A DNA stretch of 64,000 bases, taken from the NCBI RefSeq assembly GCF_945956965.1, contig NZ_CAMFJS010000015.1, forward strand, positions 45,211-109,210, given 5' to 3'. This DNA comes from an uncultured Roseateles sp. (GTDB lineage: Bacteria > Pseudomonadota > Gammaproteobacteria > Burkholderiales > Burkholderiaceae_C). Within the stretch, counting starts at the first letter, position 1; the number at the start of each line of letters is the position of its first letter. Below, piece by piece: positions 1 to 9,535 of this stretch. The position numbers and the translations under genes are program-made. The notes beneath the pieces were generated by a model. That model ran no database searches and was not told the origin of the DNA. It worked only from the letters and a program-made list of their open reading frames with translations.

Positions 1-240
1 GGCCACGGCCTGAACCTTGGCGACCACGCCTTGGTGACGGGTGGTGCCGGCGATCTTCGCGATGCGGTCATCGTCGCTTTCGATCAGCTTGGTCCCGCTG
101 GATTTGACCCGCTCGATGAACTGCTTCATGCGCTGGTCGCGCCGCGTTGCATCGACATGGATCTCGGAAATGGTGGTGGGATGCGTCTTCAGACGCACCG
201 TGACGGCGTGGAAGCCGAACAGGATTTTGTTGGAACTCAT
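1..240 (-). CDS. rlmB: 23S rRNA (guanosine-2'-O)-methyltransferase RlmB, N-terminal part
   Basis: Only the first 80 codons are present; the gene runs off the left edge. The translation starts MSSNKILFGFHAV and continues with EIHVDATRRDQRM and GTTRHQGVVAKVQ, which matches the N-terminal substrate-binding domain of SpoU/TrmH-family RlmB. By family knowledge RlmB 2'-O-methylates a conserved guanosine of 23S rRNA (G2251 in E. coli). The SPOUT catalytic domain lies outside the window. The ATG overlaps the TGA of the upstream membrane-protein gene (ATGA), so the two are probably translated in a coupled way. Identity is confident from these N-terminal motifs although the catalytic part is unseen. 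Confidence 0.85.
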   Translation of the reverse strand, partial: MSSNKILFGFHAVTVRLKTHPTTISEIHVDATRRDQRMKQFIERVKSSGTKLIESDDDRIAKIAGTTRHQGVVAKVQAVA

Positions 241-980
241 GCCCGCATCGTAGCCGCTAGCATGAGCAATCCGATCAAGACGGGCTGATGGACCATGTAA
301 AAACTCAATGACCATCGGCCCAAAACCGCCAGCGGGCGTGCGAATGCCGGCAGCGCGCCGGTCAATACAGCCGGGCGAGACTGCAACAGCCAACGGCCCA
401 GCACAAAGCCCCAGAGCATCACGCCCAGCCAGGGCAGCACGGGCACATAGTCCTCGGTGATGGGCTTGTGGGTCACGAGGCCCAGCCAATTGGTCCAGCG
501 GCTGTCAAAGAATTCATGCTGCAGCCATAACGGCAGCAGCAAAGCCGCCAAGCCCAGCAGCAGACCGCCCAGATTCGACAAGCGCGGCCCGGCCACGCGC
601 AGCAGTAAAAGCATCACCGCCATGCCGTGCAGCACGCCGAAGCTGATGAAGCTGCGCGGATACATCAGATAGGAGCCCAGGCTCACCAACAAGGCACAGC
701 CCGCCACTTGCCCCCAGCGGCGCCAAAAACGTGGCCAGCTGAGGCCTTGATGCAAGGCCAAGGCTTGCCCCATGCCGGCGCAAAGCAAAAACAAGCTGAC
801 GATGGCGCTGCGCTGGCCGGTCCAGACCGGGTCGCGGTAAAAGTCTTGCCGGATCCAGCCGAAGTGATTGAGGTCGAAACAGAAATGAAAGATGGCCATC
901 CAGACGATGGCCAGGCCGCGCAAGGCATCGAGTCGGTCAAAGCGCATCAAGCGCACTACAGGGGCAGGCGAGGCAGTCAC
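237..980 (-). CDS. DUF1624 / HGSNAT-like integral membrane protein
   Basis: A 247-residue multi-pass membrane protein. The N-terminus RLDALRGLAIVWMAIFHFCFD has the R-x-DALRG...H signature of the DUF1624 / heparan-alpha-glucosaminide acetyltransferase-like family, and about seven hydrophobic segments follow. Family members are thought to move acyl groups across the inner membrane, but no substrate can be named here. The long start at 980 is a GTG without a clear Shine-Dalgarno; an ATG at 947 (MRFDRLDALRG) is an equally good start. Its stop overlaps the rlmB start. It is divergent from the DegS-like protease gene, with about 100 bp between them. Confidence 0.75.
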   Translation of the reverse strand: MTASPAPVVRLMRFDRLDALRGLAIVWMAIFHFCFDLNHFGWIRQDFYRDPVWTGQRSAIVSLFLLCAGMGQALALHQGLSWPRFWRRWGQVAGCALLVSLGSYLMYPRSFISFGVLHGMAVMLLLLRVAGPRLSNLGGLLLGLAALLLPLWLQHEFFDSRWTNWLGLVTHKPITEDYVPVLPWLGVMLWGFVLGRWLLQSRPAVLTGALPAFARPLAVLGRWSLSFYMVHQPVLIGLLMLAATMRA

Positions 981-1078
981 GGTTCAATTCGGCACAATGG
1001 CGGTACGCGGCGCGCCAGTCTATGTCAGCGGCGCAGCCTCGCCACTTGAATCAATTGAGCGCTATCTGAACCACCGCC

Positions 1079-2188
1079 ATGTCTCGTCAAAACAAAGCCG
1101 TTCTCTCCCTGGCCCTGCTGCTGACTTTGAGCCTGCTGGGCTATAGCTGGCTGGCGCCGCAAAGTGCGCAGAGCAAGCCCCAAGCCGAGCCGCGCGCCGT
1201 GCAGCCTCGCGGGCCGCTGGATGCCACCGAGCAGAACCATGTGAATGTATTCAAAAAGGTCTCGCCCTCGGTGGTGCACATCACCACCCTGGCGCGCACC
1301 CGGGACATGTTCTCCCTCCACATCACCGAGCAGCCCCAAGGCACGGGCAGCGGCTTCATCTGGGACGAAGCCGGCCATGTGGTGACGAATTTCCACGTGA
1401 TCCAGGGCGGCAGCTCGGCAGTGGTGATGCTCTCCAACGAGGCCAGCTACCCGGCCACCCTGGTGGGCGTGTTCCCTGACCGCGACCTGGCCGTTTTGCG
1501 CATCGACGCGCCCAAGGAAAAGCTGCAAGCCATTGCCATTGGCAGCAGCCGCGATTTGCAGGTCGGGCAATCGGTCTATGCCATCGGCAATCCCTTCGGC
1601 TTGGACCAGACGTTGACCCTGGGCATCGTCAGCGCCCTCAACCGGGAGATCGAATCGGTCACCCGGCGCATGATTCGCGGCGCGATTCAAACCGATGCGG
1701 CCATCAATCCCGGCAACTCGGGTGGCCCGCTGCTGGATTCGGCCGGGCGGCTGATCGGCGTCAACACCTCCATTTACAGCCCCAGCGGCGCCAGTGCGGG
1801 CATTGGCTTCGCGATTCCCGTCGATGAGGTCAACCGCATCGTGCCGCGCCTGATCCGCGATGGCCGCATCATCCGCCCTGCCCTGGGCGTGACGGCTGCG
1901 GCGCCGAATGTGAATCAGGCGCTGAATCTGCCCAAGGGCGTGGCGCTGGTGCGCGTCAACCCGGGCAGCCCGGCGGCCAAGGCCGGCCTGCAGGTGTTCG
2001 CCCGCGAACGCAATGGGCGGCTGATCCAGGGCGATGTCATCACCGCCATCAACGATCAGCCGGTGCGCGATCTCGATGAGATGCTTAACCTGCTGGAGCA
2101 GCGCCAGGTCGGCGAGCGCGTCACGCTCACGCTGTGGAATGAGGGCAAGACTCGCAAGCAGGTGCTGCAGTTGGGCGAATCTGACTGA
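1079..2188 (+). CDS. membrane-anchored DegS/HtrA-type serine protease
   Basis: 369 residues: an N-terminal hydrophobic anchor (about 8-26), a trypsin-like domain (about 55-260) and one C-terminal PDZ domain (about 265-360). The triad is visible as His106 (TNFHVI), Asp136 (DRDLAVL) and Ser214 (GNSGGP). One PDZ plus an uncleaved anchor and a length close to 355 residues is the DegS layout rather than the two-PDZ DegP/DegQ layout. By family knowledge such enzymes act in the periplasm in protein quality control or cleave an anti-sigma factor. No rseA-like partner is near, so the DegS role is inference. Many genomes label this class 'Do family protease' or '2-alkenal reductase'. Confidence 0.9.
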   Translation: MSRQNKAVLSLALLLTLSLLGYSWLAPQSAQSKPQAEPRAVQPRGPLDATEQNHVNVFKKVSPSVVHITTLARTRDMFSLHITEQPQGTGSGFIWDEAGHVVTNFHVIQGGSSAVVMLSNEASYPATLVGVFPDRDLAVLRIDAPKEKLQAIAIGSSRDLQVGQSVYAIGNPFGLDQTLTLGIVSALNREIESVTRRMIRGAIQTDAAINPGNSGGPLLDSAGRLIGVNTSIYSPSGASAGIGFAIPVDEVNRIVPRLIRDGRIIRPALGVTAAAPNVNQALNLPKGVALVRVNPGSPAAKAGLQVFARERNGRLIQGDVITAINDQPVRDLDEMLNLLEQRQVGERVTLTLWNEGKTRKQVLQLGESD

Positions 2189-2296
2189 GGCGGGCGCGCT
2201 GGCCGAATCAGCGCACAGGCGGCGCCAAGGTCGCCAATTTCAGTCCGGCTGTGATACCGTCAAAGCGCCGAGACTGAAGCGATAGGTAAGCGGCCC

Positions 2297-5017
2297 ATGA
2301 GCCTTGATTCGAGCGGGGACACCGTCCTCGACAATCCTGCAGTTCGCCCCCCCGCCTATGCCGCCAAGCATGGGGCCTGGGCGCACTGGGTCACCGTGCT
2401 GACCGCACTGACCGGCCTGTCCCTGTGTCTCGCCCTGGGGCTGGCTCGCCAACAGCAGCGCGTGGCCAGCGAGCAGAGCCGGGTCCACGAGGCCCTCAGC
2501 GCGGTACGCACCCGCCTTGAAGCTGTCGCCCAAGCGACCTTTGGACCCACCCTGGGTCTGGAGGCCATGATTCAGCTGGACCGCGGCATCAGCGCCGAGC
2601 GCTTTGATGCGCTCAGCCAGCGTGTGGTCAACCTGCTGCCGCAGGTACGCAGCATTGTCGTCGCGCCCGATGATGTGGTGCGTTATGTCTACCCCCTGGA
2701 TGGCAATGCCGCGGTGCTGGGCTTGAGCTATGCCAGCATCCCGGCACAGTACGCGCAGGTCAAACAGGCCCAGGAGCAAGGGCGCCCCTTGTTGGTGGGC
2801 CCGGTCAAACTGGTGCAAGGCGGCGAAGGCATCATCCAACGCACGCCGGTCTTCTTTGCCGGCCCACAGGGCCAGCCCCCCAGTTATTGGGGCGTCGTTT
2901 CGGTGGTGGCGGATCTGCCTCGCTTTGTACAAGCAGCCGGGCTGAGCGAAGAGTCGCCACTGCGCCTCGCGCTGTTTCAATTGAAGCCGAATGACTTGGG
3001 CCTTGGCGCCTGCATTTGGGGCGATGCCAGCCTCGCCCAAGAAGCCTTGGCGGTGACGCAGTTTGTGCGTTTGCCTGGCGCCACCTGGGCCATCTCCGCC
3101 TACCCCAAGCAAAGCCGTGCGGCAGCCAGTGCCTGGTTGGATGCCGAGATGATTGCCGGCCTGCTGGCCAGCGCGGCGCTGTCCCTGCTGGCCGCGCTGC
3201 TGGTGCAGCGCCGTCAGCATTTGCAAGCGCAGAACCAGGCGCTGAACCAATACATCCAGCAAATCCGCGATCAGCAACAGGCCTTGCAAGCGACCGAGCA
3301 GCGCTTCCGCAGCCTGACCGAGATTTCCAGCGACTGGGTCTGGGAGCAAGATGCGGAGTTCCGCTTTGTTTACTACTCGCGTGAAACAGACCCCGAACTT
3401 CGCAAGTACACCCCGAGCCTGATCGGGCAAAGGCGCTGGGAAGGCCCCCAGGCTGGCGTCGACGTTGACTGGACCGAGCACATTGCGACGCTGGAGCGCC
3501 ACGAGCCCTTCCGGGATTTCGGCTACGGCCGGCGCCTGCCCACCGGAGAGATGCGCTACATCAGCATTTCCGGCTCACCCATTTTTGATGAGCAAGGCCG
3601 CTTCACCGGCTACCGAGGCACCGGCCGCGACATCACAGCGACCAAGAGCGCTGAGCTGGCCCTGCGCGCTTCTGAGGCGGCGCTGAGTGCCGCCAAAGAC
3701 CGTTTGCAAGCGGTGCTGGATTCGGCCCGCGAGGTCGCCATCATCGTCACCGATATGGAGGGCCAAATCGAGCTCTTCAATCGCGGCGCCCAGCTGATGC
3801 TGGGCTATGCCGAGGACGAAATGCTGCAGCACTGCATCAGCCTGCTGCATCGCGAGGAGGAATTGCTGGCGAGAGGTGTCCAGCTGATCCGGGACGGCGA
3901 ACGCACGCTCATGCGCGTGGACCCCGCGGCTGTCCAAGCCTTTGATACACAGACCAGTTTCTGGACCTTCATTTGCAAAGATGGGACCGAACTGGAAGTC
4001 TCCATGACCGTCAATCTGATGCGCGAGCAAGATGGCAAGCTCAAGGGCTGGCTATGCATTGCCCGCGACGTCAGCGCCCAACGCCAAGCCCAGCGCGACT
4101 TGGTGACCTTGAATGTGGAGCTGGAAATGCGCGTGGACAAGCGCACAGCCGAGCTGCAACAAGCCCTGGTCACCTTGCGCCAAGCCCAAGCCGAGTTGAT
4201 GCGTTCAGAAAAAATGGCCGCCTTGGGCTCGCTGGTGGCAGGCATTGCGCATGAACTCAACACGCCACTGGGCAATTGCCTGACCACGGCCTCCACCCTG
4301 GAGAGCTTGACCCAGCAAGTCCGGCACGATTTCGACGCCGGCCAGATTCGCCGCTCCGTGCTGGATGCCTACCTCGCCGATGCGCAAACCGCTTGCAGCA
4401 TCCTCTTGCGCAGCATGAGCACGGCGACCGAATTGGTGGCGCATTTCAAGCAAGTGTCGGTCGACCAAGCCACGGCGCAGCGCCGCAGCTTCACCCTGCA
4501 GTCCTTGGTCAGTGATGTCTTGAGCCTGCTCGGCGCGCAACTGCGCAAGTCGCCATTGCAAATCGAGCAGCAGATTCAGTTGGAAGAAGCCTTGGACAGC
4601 TACCCGGGCCCGCTGGGCCAGGTGCTGACCAATCTGATCATGAATGCCATGATCCACGCCTTCGATCCCCCCACGGCTGAGCACAAGGAGAGGAAGAATG
4701 ATGCTGCCGACGATGACCGCTCTGCGCCTGCGCAGCGCCTGCGCATCGAAGCCCACATCGACCCGAGCGAGCCGGCCATCGTCATCCTCAGCGTGAGCGA
4801 CAACGGCAAGGGCATGAGTGCCGAAGTTCGGCGCCGCGCCTTCGACCCCTTCTTCACCACCAAGATGGGTCAGGGCGGGACCGGCCTGGGCCTGAACATC
4901 GTCTACAACATCGTGACCGGTATCTTGGGCGGACAGATCGAGCTGCAGAGCGAGCCCGGCGCGGGCAGCCGCTTTGTGATGCGCTTGCCCATCAAGGCGC
5001 CGATGATGGCGCATTGA
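2297..5017 (+). CDS. CHASE-PAS-PAS sensor histidine kinase
   Basis: 906 residues. In order: a cytoplasmic start, TM1 (about 34-52), a periplasmic CHASE-type sensor (about 75-260), TM2 (about 280-303), a short coiled coil, PAS/PAC 1 (FRSLTEISSDWVWEQD, with the PAC motif GYRGTGRDIT), PAS 2 (RLQAVLDSAREVAIIVTD), a coiled coil, a dimerisation domain with phospho-acceptor His652 (GIAHELNTPLG), and a HATPase domain with N box (NLIMNAMIHAF), G1 (DNGKGMS), F box (PFFTTK) and G2 (GTGLGLNIV). No receiver domain is fused and no response-regulator gene lies nearby, so it is an orphan kinase here. CHASE ligands are small molecules; none can be assigned. Confidence 0.9.
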   Translation: MSLDSSGDTVLDNPAVRPPAYAAKHGAWAHWVTVLTALTGLSLCLALGLARQQQRVASEQSRVHEALSAVRTRLEAVAQATFGPTLGLEAMIQLDRGISAERFDALSQRVVNLLPQVRSIVVAPDDVVRYVYPLDGNAAVLGLSYASIPAQYAQVKQAQEQGRPLLVGPVKLVQGGEGIIQRTPVFFAGPQGQPPSYWGVVSVVADLPRFVQAAGLSEESPLRLALFQLKPNDLGLGACIWGDASLAQEALAVTQFVRLPGATWAISAYPKQSRAAASAWLDAEMIAGLLASAALSLLAALLVQRRQHLQAQNQALNQYIQQIRDQQQALQATEQRFRSLTEISSDWVWEQDAEFRFVYYSRETDPELRKYTPSLIGQRRWEGPQAGVDVDWTEHIATLERHEPFRDFGYGRRLPTGEMRYISISGSPIFDEQGRFTGYRGTGRDITATKSAELALRASEAALSAAKDRLQAVLDSAREVAIIVTDMEGQIELFNRGAQLMLGYAEDEMLQHCISLLHREEELLARGVQLIRDGERTLMRVDPAAVQAFDTQTSFWTFICKDGTELEVSMTVNLMREQDGKLKGWLCIARDVSAQRQAQRDLVTLNVELEMRVDKRTAELQQALVTLRQAQAELMRSEKMAALGSLVAGIAHELNTPLGNCLTTASTLESLTQQVRHDFDAGQIRRSVLDAYLADAQTACSILLRSMSTATELVAHFKQVSVDQATAQRRSFTLQSLVSDVLSLLGAQLRKSPLQIEQQIQLEEALDSYPGPLGQVLTNLIMNAMIHAFDPPTAEHKERKNDAADDDRSAPAQRLRIEAHIDPSEPAIVILSVSDNGKGMSAEVRRRAFDPFFTTKMGQGGTGLGLNIVYNIVTGILGGQIELQSEPGAGSRFVMRLPIKAPMMAH

Positions 5018-5048
5018 TGGCACATTGATGGCGTATTTGTGGCGCACT
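5005..5048 (+). repeat. four imperfect 11-bp tandem units across the kinase stop codon
   Basis: The units are GATGGCGCATT, GATGGCACATT, GATGGCGTATT and TGTGGCGCACT. The kinase TGA (5015-5017) spans the junction of units 1 and 2. Because 11 is not a multiple of three, gain or loss of a unit upstream of the stop would alter the C-terminus. Confidence 0.8.
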
Positions 5049-5089
5049 GGAGGGGCCGAGGAGCCCCTCCGTTCAACTGCTCCGGCTAA

Positions 5090-8000
5090 TTAGCCGATCG
5101 CACGACGCGCATTGCGGAACATGCGCATCCAGGGGCTCAAGTCGCCCGCGTCGCCCGAAGTCCAGCTCATCTGCACATTGCGGAACACGCGCTCCGGGTG
5201 CGGCATCAGCACGGTGAAGCGGCCATCCGCCGTGGTCACCGAAGTCAGGCCATCCGGGCTTCCGTTGGGGTTGAGCGGATAGACCTCGGTGGGCCGGCCA
5301 GCGTTGTCCACATAGCGCATGGCACGCGCCACCTTGGCGGCGTCGCCGCGCTGAGAGAAGTCGGCAAAGCCTTCACCGTGAGCCACAGCGATCGGCAGGC
5401 GTGAACCGGCCATGCCTTGGAAGAAGAGGCTGGGGCTTTCCAGCACTTCCACCATGGCCAAGCGGGCTTCGAACTGCTCGCTGCGGTTGCGAGTGAACTT
5501 GGGCCAGTCTTGGGCGCCGGGGATGATGGGCGAGAGTGCGGCCATCATCTGGCAGCCATTGCACACACCCAGGGCAAAGCTGTCCTGGCGGGCGAAGAAG
5601 GCCTTGAACTGGTCCGCCAACACCGGGTTGAACATCACCGAGCGCGCCCAGCCTTCGCCGGCACCCAGGGTGTCGCCGTAGCTGAAGCCGCCGCAGGCCA
5701 CAAAGCCCTTGAACTCGGCCAGGCTGACCGCGCCGGCCTGCAAGTCACTCATGTGCACGTCGTAGGTATCAAAGCCGGCCTTGGCCATGGCGTAGCTCAT
5801 CTCGACGTGGGAGTTCACGCCCTGCTCGCGCAGGATGGCCAGCTTGGGCTTGGCGCCGACATTGATGAAGGGCGCGGCCACATCCTCATTCGGATCAAAG
5901 CTCAGGTGCACATGGCGACCCGGGTCGGCCGCGAGGCCGGCCTGCTCGTGCTCGCTCTGAGCGCAAGCCGGGTTGTCGCGCAAGCTGGCAATGCGCCAGG
6001 ACACCTCGTCCCAGCTCTTGTGCAGGGCTTCCAGCGGCGCGGCGAACACCTTCTTGGCATCGCGCCAGACTTCCATCTGACCATTGGCATTGGGCTTGCC
6101 AACCACATGGCTGCACTTGGACAAGCCGTGCGCGCGCAGGGTCTGCAGCACGCTGTCGCGCTCGCTCACCCGCACTTGCAAAACCACGCCCAGCTCTTCG
6201 GTGAACAAGGCCTTGAGCGTCAGCTCTTCACGGCGGGCGCTGACCTGGCTGGCCCAGTTCTTGGAATCACCCACATCGGCGCGGCTGTCGCTGACGCCGT
6301 CACCTTCGGTGACCAGCATGTCCACATTCAGGCTCACACCCGTATGGCCGGCAAAAGCCATCTCGCAGGCCGTGGCCCACAGGCCGCCATCGCCACGGTC
6401 GTGGTAAGCCAAGAGCTTGCCTTCGGCGCGCAAGGCATTCACGGCCGTCACCAAATTCTTCAGCAAAGCGGCGTCGTCCAGATCCGGCACAGTGCCACCA
6501 AACTGGTTCAAGGCTTGGGCCAGGATAGAGCCACCCATGCGATGTTTGCCTTGGCCGAGATCAACCAGAATCAGGCAGGTATCGCCCTGATCACGGCGCA
6601 ATTCGGGCGTCAGCGTGGCGCGCACATCGGCCACCGAGGCAAAGGCGGTGACGATCAACGACACCGGCGCAGTGACTTGCTGCACCTGGCCGTCGTCCTT
6701 GGTCCAGCGTGTGCGCATGGACAAGGAATCCTTGCCGACCGGAATCGAAATGCCCAAGGCCGGGCACAGCTCCATGCCCACGGCATGGACGGTGTCAAAC
6801 AGCGCTGCGTCTTCGCCTGGCTCGCCGCAGGCAGCCATCCAGTTGGCGCTGAGCTTGACGCGCGGCAGCTCGATCGGTGCGGACAGCAAATTGGTGATGG
6901 CTTCCGCCACCGCCATGCGGCCGGAGGCCGGGCCGTCAATCGAGGCCAGCGGCGTGCGCTCGCCCAGGGCGAAGGCTTCACCGGCGAAGCCCTTGAAGTC
7001 AGCCAGGGTGACGGCGCAATCCGCCACCGGCACCTGCCAGGGGCCGACCATTTGGTCACGGCTATTGAGGCCGCCCACGCTGCGGTCACCGATGCTGATC
7101 AGGAAGCGCTTGGAGGCCACGGTGGGGTGGCGCAGCACGTCAAATGCGGCCTTCTCCAGGCTGGTACCGCTAAGGTCCAGCGTGCCGCCCGAGCGGGCCA
7201 GGCGCGAGACCTCGCGGTGCATCTTGGGCGGCTTGCCCAGCAGCACGTCCATGGGCATATTGACGGCAAACTCGCTGTCAGTGCCCTTGGCCAAGCCGTC
7301 TTCCAGCACCAACTCGCGCTGCTCGGTGGTCACGCCCACCACGGCGAAGGGGCAACGCTCACGCTCGCACATGCTGCGGAACAGCTCCAGGCTGTCGGGT
7401 GCAATCGCCAGCACATAGCGCTCCTGGCTCTCGTTGCACCAGATTTCCTTGGGCGCCATACCGCTTTCTTCCAGCGGCACTTTGCGCAGATCGAACAAGG
7501 CACCGCGATGGGCGTCATTGACCAATTCGGGGAAGGCATTGGAGATACCGCCGGCACCCACATCGTGGATGGCCAGGATGGGGTTCTTGCCGCCCAGGCC
7601 CCAGCAATGGTTGATCACCTCTTGCGCGCGCCGCTCAATTTCGGGGTTACCGCGCTGCACCGAGTCGAAGTCCAGGTCGGCCGTGTTGGTGCCCGCCGCC
7701 ATGGAACTGGCAGCACTGCCCCCCATGCCGATGCGCATGCCGGGGCCGCCCAGCTGAATCAGCAAACTGCCAGCCGGGAACTCGATCTTCTCGCACTGGT
7801 CGGCGCGAATCGCGCCCAGGCCGCCGGCGATCATGATGGGCTTGTGATAGCCGCGCTGCACGCCGTCCACGTTCTGCTCGTAGACGCGGAAATAGCCGTT
7901 CAGATTGGAGCGGCCGAATTCGTTGTTGAAAGCCGCGCCACCGAGCGGGCCTTCGATCATGATTTGCAAGGCGCTGGCGATATGCGCGGGCTTGCCGACC

Positions 8001-9100
8001 GGGTTCTGCTCCCAAGGTTCGCTCAGGCCCGGCAGGTGCAAATTGGAGACCGAGAAGCCGGTCAGGCCCGACTTGGGCTTGGAGCCGCGGCCGGTGGCGC
8101 CTTCGTCACGGATCTCACCACCTGCACCAGTGGAAGCACCAGGGAATGGCGAGATGGCGGTCGGGTGGTTGTGCGTCTCGACCTTCATCAGCACATGGGC
8201 CAACTCTTCACGCGCCTGGTACTGCGGGGCGCGCTGGTCGCCGGCGGGCATCCAGCGTTCGATCAAATGGCCTTCCATCACCGAGGCGTTGTCAGAATAG
8301 GCCTTGACGGTGTGCTGGGGGCTCAGCTTCTCGGTATTGCGGATCATGCCGAACAGGCTCAGCGGCTGATCCACGCCGTCCACAGTGAACTTGGCATTGA
8401 AGATTTTGTGGCGGCAATGCTCGGAATTGGCCTGCGCAAACATCATCAACTCGACATCGCTGGGGTTGCGTTTCAGCGTCTTGAAGGCGGCTTCCAGGTA
8501 GTCGATTTCGTCGACCGACAAGGCCAGACCGAAGGTCACGTTGGCGGCTTCCAGCGCCGCCCTGCCCTGTCCCAACACGTCCACATGTTCGAGCGGCTGC
8601 GCGGCCTTTTCGTCGAACAAATGGGCGGCGTCTTCGCGCGCCAGCAGCACGCTTTCGGTCATGCGGTCATGCAGCAGCGCGGCGCAGGCGATCAGCTCCG
8701 CCTGGTTCAGTGTCTTGACGCCGCCCAAGAGGCCGGACTTCAGGACGATGCGGTACTCGGTCACGCGCTCGACGCGGTGGATTTGGCTCAGGCCGCAGTT
8801 GTGGGCGATGTCGGTCGCCTTCGAGGCCCAGGGGCTGACGGTGCCCAAACGCGGGGCCACCACCACCAGGCTGCCCTCATTGCCGCCGACATAGGCATCG
8901 CCGTAGTTCAGCAGCGCGGCCAGCTTGGCCGCATCGCTTTCCGCCAGAGCGACATCGCTCCAGACCCAATGCACATGGCGGGCGTGGACCGCCTTCACAC
9001 CTTCGTGAATGGCCTGCAATTGCGGCAGCAAGGCTTGGGAGCGGAACGCTGACAGAGCGTTGCCGCCCTCGAAAGAAAGCAAATGCTTATGAGTGGCCAT
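5090..9100 (-). CDS. purL: phosphoribosylformylglycinamidine synthase
   Basis: 1336 residues, the large single-chain proteobacterial form. It catalyses the ATP- and glutamine-dependent conversion of FGAR to FGAM in purine synthesis. Visible parts are the N-terminal PurS-like region, two AIR-synthase-type ATP-binding repeats (with [30 protein letters not shown]), and a C-terminal class I glutaminase with nucleophile motif LGVCNGCQM and the His/Glu motif MPHPERVF. The ATG at 9100 precedes [13 protein letters not shown]. It is monocistronic here: convergent with the kinase and separated by a long leader region from the divergent lipoprotein gene. A long antisense reading frame on the plus strand is a shadow of this gene. 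Confidence 0.98.
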   Translation of the reverse strand: MATHKHLLSFEGGNALSAFRSQALLPQLQAIHEGVKAVHARHVHWVWSDVALAESDAAKLAALLNYGDAYVGGNEGSLVVVAPRLGTVSPWASKATDIAHNCGLSQIHRVERVTEYRIVLKSGLLGGVKTLNQAELIACAALLHDRMTESVLLAREDAAHLFDEKAAQPLEHVDVLGQGRAALEAANVTFGLALSVDEIDYLEAAFKTLKRNPSDVELMMFAQANSEHCRHKIFNAKFTVDGVDQPLSLFGMIRNTEKLSPQHTVKAYSDNASVMEGHLIERWMPAGDQRAPQYQAREELAHVLMKVETHNHPTAISPFPGASTGAGGEIRDEGATGRGSKPKSGLTGFSVSNLHLPGLSEPWEQNPVGKPAHIASALQIMIEGPLGGAAFNNEFGRSNLNGYFRVYEQNVDGVQRGYHKPIMIAGGLGAIRADQCEKIEFPAGSLLIQLGGPGMRIGMGGSAASSMAAGTNTADLDFDSVQRGNPEIERRAQEVINHCWGLGGKNPILAIHDVGAGGISNAFPELVNDAHRGALFDLRKVPLEESGMAPKEIWCNESQERYVLAIAPDSLELFRSMCERERCPFAVVGVTTEQRELVLEDGLAKGTDSEFAVNMPMDVLLGKPPKMHREVSRLARSGGTLDLSGTSLEKAAFDVLRHPTVASKRFLISIGDRSVGGLNSRDQMVGPWQVPVADCAVTLADFKGFAGEAFALGERTPLASIDGPASGRMAVAEAITNLLSAPIELPRVKLSANWMAACGEPGEDAALFDTVHAVGMELCPALGISIPVGKDSLSMRTRWTKDDGQVQQVTAPVSLIVTAFASVADVRATLTPELRRDQGDTCLILVDLGQGKHRMGGSILAQALNQFGGTVPDLDDAALLKNLVTAVNALRAEGKLLAYHDRGDGGLWATACEMAFAGHTGVSLNVDMLVTEGDGVSDSRADVGDSKNWASQVSARREELTLKALFTEELGVVLQVRVSERDSVLQTLRAHGLSKCSHVVGKPNANGQMEVWRDAKKVFAAPLEALHKSWDEVSWRIASLRDNPACAQSEHEQAGLAADPGRHVHLSFDPNEDVAAPFINVGAKPKLAILREQGVNSHVEMSYAMAKAGFDTYDVHMSDLQAGAVSLAEFKGFVACGGFSYGDTLGAGEGWARSVMFNPVLADQFKAFFARQDSFALGVCNGCQMMAALSPIIPGAQDWPKFTRNRSEQFEARLAMVEVLESPSLFFQGMAGSRLPIAVAHGEGFADFSQRGDAAKVARAMRYVDNAGRPTEVYPLNPNGSPDGLTSVTTADGRFTVLMPHPERVFRNVQMSWTSGDAGDLSPWMRMFRNARRAIG

Positions 9101-9535
9101 GGGGTCCCGGGGCTGGGTTGGCGCGCTGGGCTACAACGCTTTGATTGCAAAAATTTGAAAAACTGCTGGGATCAAGCTCGTGGACTGCACCACGCTTGAG
9201 CACCAAAGCCCGGGATTTTACCGATGACTGGCATGCTTTCCGCTTCCCCGCCGCAAACTTGCGATTACTCAGCGTCGCAGCCGCTTGCAGCGTCCTGCGC
9301 CTGCCTGCGTCGCCGCTCATGCTGGGGCGAATACCGTTCAAACACGCCAGTCGAATCCTGTGACAAAAAGCACGGTCTAGCCACGCCGGAAGTTGCATCT
9401 AGACACAACTCGCGCACCACAACTTGTGCGCCTTCCGTACATTGAGAACAGCACCCGCCAGCCCTCCCCGCCGGCGAGTGCGCAGTGCCACTGCCACTCG
9501 CGGTGGCTTCTCAGCAGTCTTTGAGGTCCTGGTCC
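9101..9535. other. intergenic region between divergent purL and lipoprotein genes
   Basis: 435 bp hold the two divergent promoters, which I cannot place with confidence. I see no coding signal with a ribosome-binding site, no purine-repressor-like palindrome and no strong hairpin. GAGG near 9520 is the probable Shine-Dalgarno for the lipoprotein gene. Confidence 0.5.

Noticed and set aside
5417..9052. A 1211-codon open frame antisense to purL, and similar long antisense frames over acnB (27832-29403), valS (51157-53553) and the 60.7-62.6 kb region.
   Set aside because: They mirror real genes with strong motifs and arise from high-GC codon bias; their translations are low in order and rich in His/Gln/Ala/Gly without any family motif.
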